Below are positions 7,099-15,592 of a stretch of DNA of 56,586 nt, in pieces. Made by a program: the position numbers and the translations under genes. The notes under the pieces were generated by a model that was not told where the DNA came from, did not search any database, and saw only the letters and a program-made list of their open reading frames with translations. Where the stretch lies: positions 1-56,586 of the forward strand of contig JANLQX010000312.1 in NCBI GenBank assembly GCA_031368095.1. The letters are read 5' to 3'. The DNA is from JANLQX01 sp031368095 (lineage in GTDB: Bacteria; Actinomycetota; Acidimicrobiia; Acidimicrobiales; JANYDT01). Positions within the stretch are counted from its first letter, which is position 1. Every line of letters begins with the position of its first letter.

Positions 7099-8619
7099 TC
7101 AGTCGATTGATGGCACAGCCACCGGTGGGGGTGGCCCGATATAGCGGGCGCTCGGCCTGATGATTTTCGAATCGGCCGCCTGTTCGAGGATGTTGGCACT
7201 CCACCCAATTACCCGGCTCGACGCGAACGTCGGAGTGAACATCGACGGAGGAAGTCCACACGTGGCCATCACCACGCCGGCATAGAACTCGACGTTGGTG
7301 AAGAGCTCACGGCCCGGCTTGAGTTCGGCGAGGAGTTCCACGACCCGTCGTTCGACCTGAAACCCGAGTTCGGCCAGCGGGCCACCGAGACCGACGGCGA
7401 TGTCACGGAGCATGAGCGAGCGCGGATCGTCGGTGCGATACACCGGATGGCCGAAACCCATAATGCGGTCGCCGCGTTCGATCTTTGGACGGACCACCTC
7501 ATCAATGCGGTCTGGCGAACCGATTTCGTCGAGCAGTTCCAGAGCGCGGCTTGGCGCGCCACCATGGAGCGGTCCCGACAGTGCCGCGACCCCTCCGACC
7601 ACGGCGGCCGCGCAGTCGGCGCCCGTCGACGCAATCACGCGGGCCGTGAAGGTCGAGGCGTTGAACCCGTGGTCGATCGTCGAGATCAGATACTGCTCAA
7701 TGGCCCGCACATGCTTCGGTTCAGCGAGCGCGCCATTCATCATCCACAGATAGTTCTCGGCATAGGTGAGTTCCGGCTGCGGATCGACCGGCATCTGGCC
7801 CGAGGCAATCCGGTGAAGCGCACACAAAATCACTGGTGTCAGGGCACACAACCGCAGGACATTGGCGCGCCGTTCGACCGGCGTGAGATCAAGCACGGGC
7901 CGCATGCGATCGGCGGCGCCAACCAGCGACAGCGCGGTGCGAAGACCGTCGAGGGGACCGGTCGTATCGGCAAGGATCGGCAGTACCTTGCGCACGGCCG
8001 CAGGCAACGTGCGCATGGCGTTCACTTCGTCGGTGAAAGCGCAGCGCTCATCGACGGAGCGCGGCAGGGAACCGTCGATGAGGAGCCGCCACACGTCCTC
8101 GAGCGGGCGCTGCTGAGCGAGATCCGTGGCCGAGTATTGGCGGTAGTGATAAAAGCCCTCGCGGCCTCGTACATCGCCAACCTCGGTCTCGGCGACCACC
8201 ACGCCCTTGAGTCCGCGCGGCACATCGGCCACCACGGACGGGTCGCTGATATTGGCCACCCGCATCAGGTCGCGCAGGGACACCACCCCCACGAGTTCGT
8301 CGCCTCGCATGACGGGCGCGTGCCGGTAGCCGCGTTCGCGCATGGTCGCAAGTGCCGCGGCCGCATCGGACTCGGCGTCGACGGTATCGACCGGGCTGCT
8401 CATCACCGACGCAACCGTGACAGTGGCGGTGTTCCCCGCGGCGAGGGACCGCAGCACGTCGCGCTCCGTCACGATGCCGACCACCGCCGACCCGTCGACG
8501 ATCACCACCGACCCGACGCGATGGTCGTGCATTCGTTGGATCGCGATGGCCAGTGTTTCCTCCGATCCAGAAACAACGGCGGGATGGGTCGTGAGCGAGT
8601 CAACGGTAGGGATCGTCAT
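7099..8619 (-). CDS. CBS-domain/citrate synthase fusion
   Basis: A 506-residue protein: two CBS motifs at about 1-125 (VTERDVLRSLAAG and VVSLRDLMRVANI end each half), a linker, then a citrate-synthase fold at about 155-495. The catalytic pieces are H352 (SGPLHGGAPSRA) and H391 (MGFGHPVYRTDDPR). The position of the catalytic Asp (usual NVDFY) is Glu here (NVEFYAG, E444). CBS pairs bind adenine nucleotides, so energy-sensing control of citrate or methylcitrate synthesis is a reasonable inference. The ATG at 8619 is chosen; a TTG at 8655 in the same frame lies 5 nt after a GATAAT hexamer and is an alternative. It is divergent from a second citrate-synthase paralogue. Confidence 0.85.
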   Translation of the reverse strand: MTIPTVDSLTTHPAVVSGSEETLAIAIQRMHDHRVGSVVIVDGSAVVGIVTERDVLRSLAAGNTATVTVASVMSSPVDTVDAESDAAAALATMRERGYRHAPVMRGDELVGVVSLRDLMRVANISDPSVVADVPRGLKGVVVAETEVGDVRGREGFYHYRQYSATDLAQQRPLEDVWRLLIDGSLPRSVDERCAFTDEVNAMRTLPAAVRKVLPILADTTGPLDGLRTALSLVGAADRMRPVLDLTPVERRANVLRLCALTPVILCALHRIASGQMPVDPQPELTYAENYLWMMNGALAEPKHVRAIEQYLISTIDHGFNASTFTARVIASTGADCAAAVVGGVAALSGPLHGGAPSRALELLDEIGSPDRIDEVVRPKIERGDRIMGFGHPVYRTDDPRSLMLRDIAVGLGGPLAELGFQVERRVVELLAELKPGRELFTNVEFYAGVVMATCGLPPSMFTPTFASSRVIGWSANILEQAADSKIIRPSARYIGPPPPVAVPSID

Positions 8620-8650
8620 GTCACTGATGGTGGGCCGCGACGGAGACTTC

Positions 8651-8693
8651 GTCAACGTTGATTATCATCGACATTGATTACCGTCAACGTGGA
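8651..8693. promoter_or_regulatory. Repeat-rich divergent promoter between citrate-synthase paralogues
   Basis: The spacer contains the near-identical direct repeats GTCAACGTTGA (8651-8661) and GTCAACGTGGA (8683-8693), 32 bp apart, about three helical turns. The first includes the perfect palindrome TCAACGTTGA (8652-8661). TTGATTA also occurs twice (8658-8664 and 8674-8680). On the minus strand TTGACG and GATAAT, 15 bp apart, could be a promoter for the CBS fusion. GGAGG at 8691-8695 is a good ribosome-binding site for ATG 8707. The arrangement suggests an operator, possibly bound by the HTH-citrate synthase itself (inference). Confidence 0.6.
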
Positions 8694-8706
8694 GGAACAT
8701 TCGCAC

Positions 8707-9912
8707 ATGGCTCGTCTCAGCACATCGCAGGCCGCTCAACGCCTCGGGGTGAAACCGGAAACGATCTACGCCTACGTGAGCCGCGGTCTGCTCGACCGGT
8801 CACTCAGTGCCGACGGACGCAGGAGCACCTTCTCCGAGAATGACGTCGAGCAGCTCGCCCGACGAGGTCGGCCCCGCCAGTCCAGTCGGTCGCAGGCTCT
8901 TGATTTCACCATCACTACCGCCATCACCGAAATCACCCAGACGCACCTCCGCTATCGCGGCTACGACGCCGTCCGTTTGGCTCGCACCGCCACCTTCGAA
9001 CAGGTCGCCGGTGTCCTTTTGGTCGGTCGACTCACGGAGCACGAATCGTGGCCCGTGCAAAAGCTCGGCGCGCCCCGCAGCAGTTCCGCCTTTGATCACA
9101 TCGCCACCACCGCGATTCTTGCGGGCGACGCCGATCCGTTTCGAGCCGACCTCGAAGCGAGTTCCGTGGCGCACGCAACACGACGCCTCATCGCGTCCGT
9201 CGTCGACTCCCTTCCGGTCCTCGGTGACGGCCGCACCCCGCGCTTGGCGGTCGGCGGGACCAGTTACCGCGGTTCGCTGGCCGGGCGTCTCTGGACCCGA
9301 CTCACGCCTCGGCGCCCGCGGCCCGGCCTTATCGCCACCCTCAATGCGGCGCTGGTCCTCCTGGCCGACCACGAGCTCGCCGTCTCCACCGTTGGGGTCC
9401 GAGTGGCCGCTTCTACGCGCGCCGATCCGTACCGGGCGATCGTTGCCGGGAGCGCAGTGATGAGCGGACCGATGCACGGTGGCGCCAGTCGGGCCGCACG
9501 TCGCACGCTCGACGCCGCCATGGCCGGAAGCGGTGGGACGACCCACTCGGTGGAGCGAGCGGCCGCCCAGGCCCTCGAGACGAGCGGCATGTATCCGGGG
9601 TTCGGCCACAAGGTCTACAAGAACGGCGATCCACGGGCCGACGTACTTCTCGCCATGGTGCGCGAGGTCGCCGGTGGATCACCAGAAATGGCGACGGTGG
9701 ATGGGCTCATCGCCACGGTCCGTAAACGTCGCGATGTGCGACCGAACGTTGATCTCGCACTCGCTGCGCTCGGTCTGGTGGCGGGCCTTGCTGAGGACTC
9801 CGGCGAGATAATTTTCTCCGTTGCCCGCATCGCTGGCTGGGCGGCCCATGCCATCGAGGAGTACTCGGAAGCTCCCCTGCGGTTTCGAGCGCGTGCCGCC
9901 TACGCCGGGTAG
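8707..9912 (+). CDS. HTH/citrate synthase fusion
   Basis: A 401-residue protein with an excisionase/MerR-like helix-turn-helix at about 1-52 (MARLSTSQAAQRLGVKPETI, YAYVSRGLLD, RRSTFSENDVEQLA) followed by a citrate-synthase domain. The catalytic residues are kept: H257 (GPMHGGASRA), H301 (GFGHKVYKNGDPRA) and D349 (RPNVDLALAALG). Such HTH-fused citrate synthases occur in Actinobacteria next to a second paralogue; whether they make citrate, methylcitrate or act as sensors is unclear. The start at ATG 8707 is supported by GGAGG 11 nt upstream. The enzyme may report metabolite level to its own promoter region (inference). Confidence 0.85.
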   Translation: MARLSTSQAAQRLGVKPETIYAYVSRGLLDRSLSADGRRSTFSENDVEQLARRGRPRQSSRSQALDFTITTAITEITQTHLRYRGYDAVRLARTATFEQVAGVLLVGRLTEHESWPVQKLGAPRSSSAFDHIATTAILAGDADPFRADLEASSVAHATRRLIASVVDSLPVLGDGRTPRLAVGGTSYRGSLAGRLWTRLTPRRPRPGLIATLNAALVLLADHELAVSTVGVRVAASTRADPYRAIVAGSAVMSGPMHGGASRAARRTLDAAMAGSGGTTHSVERAAAQALETSGMYPGFGHKVYKNGDPRADVLLAMVREVAGGSPEMATVDGLIATVRKRRDVRPNVDLALAALGLVAGLAEDSGEIIFSVARIAGWAAHAIEEYSEAPLRFRARAAYAG

Positions 9913-9975
9913 CGCGCGCGGGTTTCTGAGACACGCCTTCAGGTGCGACAGCACACGTCTGCGAGGCTCTTACGC

Positions 9976-11340
9976 ATGGAAGAACACCACGTCGATGTCG
10001 TTGTTGTCGGAATGGGACCAGGGGGTGAGGACGTGGCCGGGCAGCTGGCAACGTCCGGCCTGCAGGTCGTGGGCATCGAAGACCATCTCGTCGGAGGTGA
10101 GTGTCCTTACTATGGGTGCATACCATCCAAGATGGTCATTAGGGCCGCCGATCTCCTGGAGGAGGCCCGGCGGGTAAACGTCATGTCCGGCACGGCGACT
10201 GTCACCCCGAACTACACCATCGTCGCCGACCGGATTCGTGACGAGGCCACTGACAACTGGGACGACACCGTCGCCGTCGATCGGTTCGTTGGTAAGGGAG
10301 GCGTGTTTGTCCGAGGGCGTGGCCTGCTCGACGGACCGGGCCGAGTCAAGGTCAGTGATCACGTCTACGTGGCCCGCCGCGGTGTGGTGCTCGCCACGGG
10401 TACGTCGCCGGCGATTCCACCCGTTGCGGGCCTGGCCGACGCCAAGCCCTGGACCAACCGCGACGTGTTCAAGATTCGCACCAACCCGGCGTCGCTCATC
10501 GTGCTCGGCGGCGGCGCCATTGGCTTGGAGCTGGCGCAGGCGATGTCGCGTTTCGGGACCAAGGTCACCGTTATCGAAGCGTTCGAGCGAATTCTCGCTC
10601 CCGAGGAACCGGAGTCGAGTGCTCTGCTGACCACCGTGTTGCGTTCCGAAGGAATTGATGTGCGAACCGGAGTCGCGGCCACGTCGGTGGAGCGCAAAGG
10701 CGGGCGGGTGACCGTCCTACTGGCCGACGGCAAAAGCGTCACGGCCGACGAAATTCTGGTGGCGGCGGGGCGTACCCCGAACCTGAACGGCATTGGGCTG
10801 GACACCGTCGGGCTCGACGAGAATGCGCGACCCTCGATCACCACCGACGAGCACATGCGGGTGCTTGGCGCGGACCAACTCTGGGCCGTGGGCGACATCG
10901 CCGGTCGAGGCGCGTTCACGCACATGGCCGTATACGAGGCCGCCGTGGTCCTCGACGACATCCTGGGAAAGACGTCTCCTCGCGTGGCCGAGAACCACGC
11001 CGTATCGCGCGTGACCTTCACCGATCCGGAAGTGGGATCGGTCGGAATGACCGAAGCTCAGGCCCGAGCCGCGGGAATCACTGTGCACATAGGTTTGGCC
11101 GACTCATCGACGTCGAGTCGCGGTTGGTTGCATGGAGAGGGGAACGCCGGCTTGATGAAGCTGGTCATCGACCTCGACCGCGGCATCCTGGTCGGCGCCA
11201 CGTCGATCGGACCGCGAGGTGGCGATGTGCTGTCCATGTTCAACCTGGCCGTGCATGCGCGCCTACCAATCAACCAGCTACGCACCATGATCTACGCCTA
11301 TCCCACGTTCTATCGGGGAGCACTCGATGCGCTCGACTAG
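9976..11340 (+). CDS. Class I pyridine nucleotide-disulfide oxidoreductase-like flavoprotein
   Basis: A 454-residue FAD/NAD(P) enzyme. The FAD motif GMGPGGE is at 12-18, a CxxxxC pair at C43/C48 (GGECPYYGCIPSK), a second Rossmann motif IVLGGGAIGLELAQAMSRFG, and a C-terminal FAD/dimer domain (LWAVGDIAGRG). In lipoamide, mercuric and mycothione reductases the dimer interface ends HPT(x)SE with a His-Glu dyad; here it reads IYAYPTFYRG, so the catalytic base is absent. It may therefore be a quinone/diaphorase-type reductase rather than a disulfide reductase. ATG 9976 (MEEHHVDVVVVG) gives a normal N-terminus; GAGGCT 7 nt upstream fits a leaderless promoter. Confidence 0.75.
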   Translation: MEEHHVDVVVVGMGPGGEDVAGQLATSGLQVVGIEDHLVGGECPYYGCIPSKMVIRAADLLEEARRVNVMSGTATVTPNYTIVADRIRDEATDNWDDTVAVDRFVGKGGVFVRGRGLLDGPGRVKVSDHVYVARRGVVLATGTSPAIPPVAGLADAKPWTNRDVFKIRTNPASLIVLGGGAIGLELAQAMSRFGTKVTVIEAFERILAPEEPESSALLTTVLRSEGIDVRTGVAATSVERKGGRVTVLLADGKSVTADEILVAAGRTPNLNGIGLDTVGLDENARPSITTDEHMRVLGADQLWAVGDIAGRGAFTHMAVYEAAVVLDDILGKTSPRVAENHAVSRVTFTDPEVGSVGMTEAQARAAGITVHIGLADSSTSSRGWLHGEGNAGLMKLVIDLDRGILVGATSIGPRGGDVLSMFNLAVHARLPINQLRTMIYAYPTFYRGALDALD

Positions 11341-11349
11341 CCCGAGAAC

Positions 11350-11363
11350 ATGACCTTCGGCCC
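11350..11363. promoter_or_regulatory. Weak DosR-box-like site upstream of the acetyltransferase fusion
   Basis: ATGACCTTCGGCCC, 7 of 12 informative positions of GGGACT-NN-AGTCCC. On match quality alone it would be ignored, but its centre (11356.5) is exactly 42.5 bp before the GTG at 11399, the distance DosR sites keep from the transcription start, and GACGCT (11387-11392) is a possible -10 element 6 nt before that GTG. Confidence 0.35.
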
Positions 11364-11398
11364 TAGGAAGTGGGCGAGCGTTCCGAGACGCTGAAGGG

Positions 11399-14185
11399 GT
11401 GAGAACAACGAGCGCACCGTCGGTCCGAGATCCCGCCGCAGACGCGAACCGACCCGCCCACGGAGAGCCGTCGCCGATGGTCGAGGGAGACGCAATCCTC
11501 CTCGACGGCTCGACGGTGCACCTTCGCTCGTTGACGGCGGCCGATCGATTGGCCGTTGTCGCGCTGTTCGACTCGCTCTCGCCGGAATCGCGTCGTCGCC
11601 GATTCTTCACTGCGCTCAAAACGCTTGAAGGGCCGCTCCTCGATCGACTTCTGCGGGTCGACCACAACGATGCCATCGTCATCGTCGCGGTCCGCAGCGG
11701 ACGTATCGTCGGCATCGGTCGTGCCAATCGGGAGTTGACCTCTGCCGGCACCGCATCGGACCGGGCCGAGGTCGCGTTCACGGTGGCCGACGAGTTGCAC
11801 GGGCACGGTATTGCGACCTTGCTCTTGGAGGCGCTGGCCACGCGGGCTCGACTCGTCGACATCGCCTATTTCGTTGCCGTGACGCAGTCCGACAACGGAG
11901 CCATGCTTCGCGTCTTCCGGTCCGCCGGCTACGACGCGTTGATCCATCACGATCCCCTTGACCCAGCCCTGATGCTGATTTCGTTTTCCATCAACGAGGA
12001 CGACGAGTCGCGAGCGGCTCGACGCAATCGCGAACGCCAGGCCGGACGGGCGTCGCTCGAACCGCTGTTGCGGCCTCGGTCAATCGCCGTGATCGGCGTA
12101 TCGGAGACCAGACTCACGCCGGGGAGACGGGTGCTGCAGGAACTCGTGGCGCACGGGTACACCGGCCCGGTCTTCCCGGTCCATCCGCACGCGTCGTCGA
12201 TCGAGTCGCTCCCGTGCTTCTCCTCGGTGGCCGCCATCGGCCAACCGATCGACCTCGCCATCATTGCCGTGCCGGCACCGGATGTGATCAACGTCGCCCG
12301 CCGGTGTGCCGAGGCGGGAGTCCGTGGAATCTTGGTGCTTTCCGCCGGGTTCGCCGAGGTCGGAGTTGAGGGACGGACACGGCAGATGGAATTGCTCACC
12401 GTCGTCCGCGATAGCGGCATGCGATGCATCGGGCCGAACTGCCTCGGCATCGTCAACACGAACGACACCGTTCGCATGCATGCCGTTTTCACCGAACTCG
12501 ACCTGGCGCCTGGGCCCGTTGCCCTCATGTCGCAGTCCGGAGCCGTGGCCATGGCGATTGCCTCCCTAGCCAAACAGCGCGGCATCGGCTTTTCGTCACT
12601 CGTGTCGGTGGGCAACAAAGTTGATGTGAGTGGCAACGACCTGCTCGAGTACTGGGACCAGGATGAGCAAACCAGGGTGATCGCGCTCTATCTCGAATCG
12701 TTCGGGAACCCTCGGAAGTTCGCTCGGCTCGCACGAGAGATCAGCCGCCGCAAACCAATCGTCGCCATCAAGGCGGCTCGTTCCGATGCCGGTCGGAAAG
12801 CGGCGTCGTCGCATACTGGAGCGCTGGCCGCCCCCGACGCAACGGTCGACGCTCTGTTTGATCAGGCTGGCATTCTCCGGGTCGAAGAGCCCGGCGAACT
12901 TCTTGATCTGTGCGTAGCCCTGGACCGGCTCCCACTGCCCGGCGGACGGCGCGTCGCCATCGTGGGAAATGCCGGCGGACTCGCTATCTTGGCCGCCGAT
13001 GCACTCACCCACGGCGCACTCACTCTCGCCGAATTGGCGCCAGAAACCGTTGCGACCCTAAGAACGCTCGCCCCGCCGAATGCGTCGGCATCGAACCCGG
13101 TCGATCTGACCGCGACCACGACGTCGGAGCAACTCGCCGACGCCACGCGCTGCCTGGTGGCCGACCCCGGCGTCGATGCTGTCATCGTTGTCCACGTGCA
13201 GGTCGTGACCGACGATGACGACGACATCAGCCAGATCCTCAGCGTGCTCTCGGCCATCGTGACCAAACCGATCGTCGTCGTCTTCGGAGGCGGCAGGGTC
13301 GGCACCGTCGGCACCGGCGGCGCCGTTGCCAACGAATCAACCTTGGTGGCCGTGCCGACGGCGCGAGAGGCTGCGCTCCTTCTCGGGCACATGGCGGACC
13401 GTCGCCGGTGGCTAAATAGTCAGGAGGACGACGCCCCCGAGATCCCTCCGGCGGGAATTGCCCGCATCAGGTCAATCATCTCTGCCGGCCTGATGACCGG
13501 CGCCAACGACGGATGGCTTCCCATCACGGCCGCGTTCGAGATCCTCAATCTGGCGGGCATCGGGGTGGCCGGCCCCGTGCTGGCCACCAATGGCGAAGAG
13601 GCCGCAGCAATCGCGGCTGCGATCGGGTTTCCGGTGAGTGTGAAAGCGGCCGATCCCTCCCTGCTCCATCGAAGCGATGTGGGGGCCGTGCGGATCGGTC
13701 TCCGCGATGAGTACAACGTTCTGTGCGCATACGAAGCGATCGAGCACGCCCTGGGCGACGCAATGGGTGGCGCGCTGATTCAGGCAATGGCTCCGTCGGG
13801 CGTGGAGATGATTCTCGGCATCAGCAACGATCGGCACTTCGGCCCGCTCGTGCTTCTTGGAGCCGGTGGACGGACGGCCGAACTGTGGCGCGACACCGCG
13901 CTGCATCTCGCACCGCTCGGACGAAACGCGGCCCGCACGATGATCGAATCGCTGCGGAGCCACCGTCTTCTCACCGGGTTCCGCGGCTCCGAACCGGCCG
14001 ACCAAACCGCCTTGATCGACGCGCTTCTGCGGGTGGCTCAGGTAGCCGCCGAGTTCCCCGAGATCGTCGAACTCGACGTGAACCCCCTCATCGTCCACAC
14101 CCGCGGCGCAACCGCAGTGGACGCCAAGATCCGTCTCGCCCCGAATCCAGCTGCGGGAAACGACGAACTTCGCCTCCTCCGCTAG
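11399..14185 (+). CDS. GNAT acetyltransferase fused to NDP-forming acyl-CoA synthetase (Pat-like)
   Basis: A 928-residue protein with GNAT domain first (about 30-200, VHLRSLTAADRLAVVALFDS), then CoA-binding domain (about 220-350, RPRSIAVIGVSETRLTPG), succinyl-CoA-synthetase-like domains, and a C-terminal ATP-grasp (about 700-920, GFPVSVKAADPSLLHRSD; ELDVNPLIVH). Related Pat/Pka proteins acetylate and switch off AMP-forming acetyl-CoA synthetases; the inverted order with GNAT at the N-terminus is the actinobacterial type II layout. H472 (SSHTGALA) matches the phospho-His of ADP-forming acetyl-CoA synthetases, so ATP formation from acetyl-CoA remains possible. The start is GTG 11399; ATG 11477, with GGAGAG upstream, is the alternative. 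Confidence 0.87.
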   Translation: MRTTSAPSVRDPAADANRPAHGEPSPMVEGDAILLDGSTVHLRSLTAADRLAVVALFDSLSPESRRRRFFTALKTLEGPLLDRLLRVDHNDAIVIVAVRSGRIVGIGRANRELTSAGTASDRAEVAFTVADELHGHGIATLLLEALATRARLVDIAYFVAVTQSDNGAMLRVFRSAGYDALIHHDPLDPALMLISFSINEDDESRAARRNRERQAGRASLEPLLRPRSIAVIGVSETRLTPGRRVLQELVAHGYTGPVFPVHPHASSIESLPCFSSVAAIGQPIDLAIIAVPAPDVINVARRCAEAGVRGILVLSAGFAEVGVEGRTRQMELLTVVRDSGMRCIGPNCLGIVNTNDTVRMHAVFTELDLAPGPVALMSQSGAVAMAIASLAKQRGIGFSSLVSVGNKVDVSGNDLLEYWDQDEQTRVIALYLESFGNPRKFARLAREISRRKPIVAIKAARSDAGRKAASSHTGALAAPDATVDALFDQAGILRVEEPGELLDLCVALDRLPLPGGRRVAIVGNAGGLAILAADALTHGALTLAELAPETVATLRTLAPPNASASNPVDLTATTTSEQLADATRCLVADPGVDAVIVVHVQVVTDDDDDISQILSVLSAIVTKPIVVVFGGGRVGTVGTGGAVANESTLVAVPTAREAALLLGHMADRRRWLNSQEDDAPEIPPAGIARIRSIISAGLMTGANDGWLPITAAFEILNLAGIGVAGPVLATNGEEAAAIAAAIGFPVSVKAADPSLLHRSDVGAVRIGLRDEYNVLCAYEAIEHALGDAMGGALIQAMAPSGVEMILGISNDRHFGPLVLLGAGGRTAELWRDTALHLAPLGRNAARTMIESLRSHRLLTGFRGSEPADQTALIDALLRVAQVAAEFPEIVELDVNPLIVHTRGATAVDAKIRLAPNPAAGNDELRLLR

Positions 14186-14195
14186 GCCCGACACC

Positions 14196-14249
14196 CGCAA
14201 GTTTGATCATCAGAGTTCGCCCTGAGCGCTCAAGTGATCAAACTCGCCG
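14196..14249. repeat. Palindromic REP-like element, copy 1
   Basis: Outer arms AGTTTGATCA (14200-14209) and TGATCAAACT (14235-14244) form a perfect 10-bp stem around a 25-nt loop. It lies at the convergent junction of the acetyltransferase fusion and the BON protein and runs into the 3' end of the latter. A second copy with about 80% identity (hand alignment) is at 15526-15580. It could act as a bidirectional terminator. Confidence 0.7.
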
Positions 14250-15013
14250 TTCGCCACCGCTCCGGTTGGCGCGTTCGGATCGACGGACACGTCCCACAAC
14301 TCTTTGATCCGACGCTTCAGTGTCGCCTCGATGTCGGCGTCCTCTTCAGGAACAAACCTCCGGACGACACCGATCACCGCAGGCACGAGCACTTGGGCGT
14401 CGTCCACGGTGATCCCGCCACTCCATGCGGCGGCGACGTCAAGCGCAAGTTCAGTCCGCCACCGCTTCCCGCGTTCTCCGATGACGCGTCGAGCCTTGAC
14501 GATCACCCGGACGTCTTTTGGGAAGTGGGCCACCAACTGGTCACGCTCCCCCGGTGGAATCTGGGCCAGTACGGCATTCAGCGTGCCTCGCACCGCAGCC
14601 ACTGCTGGCGGGCCGATGATCCCGATCGCTTCTGCGGTCGCCAGGAGTGCCGTGAGCATCTCCGAACGGGGCGCACCATCGCCTCCATCCGACGGTCTCG
14701 AGTCTCCCGGGAGCAGACCGACGTGAAGGTGCGATTCCACAATCAGCACTCCAGGGATCCGGGCCGCTTGGTCCTCGATGCATTCGGCATCGTGCACCGA
14801 TCCAACGTCACCGTGCAGGAGGACAACAGCCCCCTCGGCCATCACGTGAATTCGAGGTACATCGAGCGCGTGGGTGAGTGGCCCCAGTGCGGTTCGGACC
14901 CGATCGGCCAGATCGGGTCCCTCCGGATGGCCAACCAGATGTCGGATCGTGGTGATGGTGAGGACACCTGTCGTGGTCCCGACGATGAGGGTTTGCGGCT
15001 TCTTATCGATCAT
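14210..15013 (-). CDS. BON-domain plus DUF2267 protein
   Basis: A 267-residue cytoplasmic-looking protein. Residues about 30-110 resemble a BON domain (DLADRVRTALGPL, then VVLLHGDVGSVHDAECIEDQ and IPGVLIVESHLHVGL), a fold that often binds lipid or ligand. Residues about 125-205 match DUF2267 (LTALLATAEAIGIIG, then GERDQLVAHFPKDVR), and a helical C-terminal part follows. BON and DUF2267 proteins often belong to stress regulons. ATG 15013 has AGGAG 8 nt upstream; the longer frame to 15178 lacks support. A weak DosR-like site (15087-15100) lies 80 bp upstream. No enzymatic role can be assigned. Confidence 0.7.
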   Translation of the reverse strand: MIDKKPQTLIVGTTTGVLTITTIRHLVGHPEGPDLADRVRTALGPLTHALDVPRIHVMAEGAVVLLHGDVGSVHDAECIEDQAARIPGVLIVESHLHVGLLPGDSRPSDGGDGAPRSEMLTALLATAEAIGIIGPPAVAAVRGTLNAVLAQIPPGERDQLVAHFPKDVRVIVKARRVIGERGKRWRTELALDVAAAWSGGITVDDAQVLVPAVIGVVRRFVPEEDADIEATLKRRIKELWDVSVDPNAPTGAVANGEFDHLSAQGEL

Positions 15014-15086
15014 GGTGAGAGCTCCTGGCTCCGCTGACACTCGTGCGGTACCTCCGAGCGTGCTCGGCCGGAGGGGTTGGAGAAAA

Positions 15087-15100
15087 GGGACCTTGGGCTC
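15087..15100. promoter_or_regulatory. Possible DosR-box-like site, divergent promoter
   Basis: GGGACCTTGGGCTC: the left arm GGGAC is perfect, the right arm matches 3 of 5. It sits in the spacer between the BON/DUF2267 gene (start 15013, minus) and a small membrane-protein gene (start 15188, plus) and could serve both. Weak on its own; listed because of the stronger sites nearby. Confidence 0.35.
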
Positions 15101-15187
15101 TGCTGTCGACGCCAACAGTCCGCTCCACTGTTCCTCCGACGAACCGCGGCGAACACCGCTTCCTCGACGATGCGCCATGCTGAACCT

Positions 15188-15511
15188 GTGAGCACCGACC
15201 TTCGCATCGCCCGCACGATGCTTGCTTCGCTGGCCATCAGCTTCGTCATCAGCGCCTGGGCGCTCCGCCGGCAGGGCGCGTCACCGATTCAGGTGTGGAC
15301 GTGGCTTGGCGCCGGGCTCCTTGGAGCGGCGCTCATCCCCGCCTTCGAACCGAGCCGAACAGCTATCCAGGTGATCATGTTTGTGATCTACGCCGGCCCT
15401 CTTGGCTGGGCTTTGCGGGGCGACCTCCGCAACCGCAACGCCCTGATGGTGGGAATCGACGTGTCAGGCTTTGCGGCGCTCATTGCGTCCCTCGCTCTCG
15501 TTCTCCGGTGA
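15188..15511 (+). CDS. Small integral membrane protein, four predicted helices
   Basis: About 107 residues from GTG 15188 (VSTDLRIARTMLASLAISFV); ATG 15170 would add six residues. Hydrophobic segments: MLASLAISFVISAWAL, TWLGAGLLGAALIPAF, AIQVIMFVIYAGPLGWAL and GFAALIASLALVL, with a basic loop (RGDLRNRNA) between the third and fourth. No family is recognised. It is divergent from the BON gene and convergent with phosphoketolase, with a palindromic element just after its stop. The short length and regular helices suggest a membrane accessory protein; the function is unknown. Confidence 0.7.
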   Translation: MSTDLRIARTMLASLAISFVISAWALRRQGASPIQVWTWLGAGLLGAALIPAFEPSRTAIQVIMFVIYAGPLGWALRGDLRNRNALMVGIDVSGFAALIASLALVLR

Positions 15512-15525
15512 GGTCCGGCCAAGCT

Positions 15526-15580
15526 CGCAAGATTGAACATCAGCGCTCGCTCGGAGCGACGTGGTGATCAAACTCCGCCG
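15526..15580. repeat. Palindromic REP-like element, copy 2
   Basis: It begins CGCAAGATTGAACATCAG and ends TGATCAAACTCCGCCG, matching copy 1 (14196-14249) at roughly 43 of 54 positions by hand. The inner stem is CGCTC/GAGCG. As with copy 1, it lies between two convergent genes (the small membrane protein and phosphoketolase). Confidence 0.7.
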
Positions 15581-15592
15581 CAAACTCTCCGG

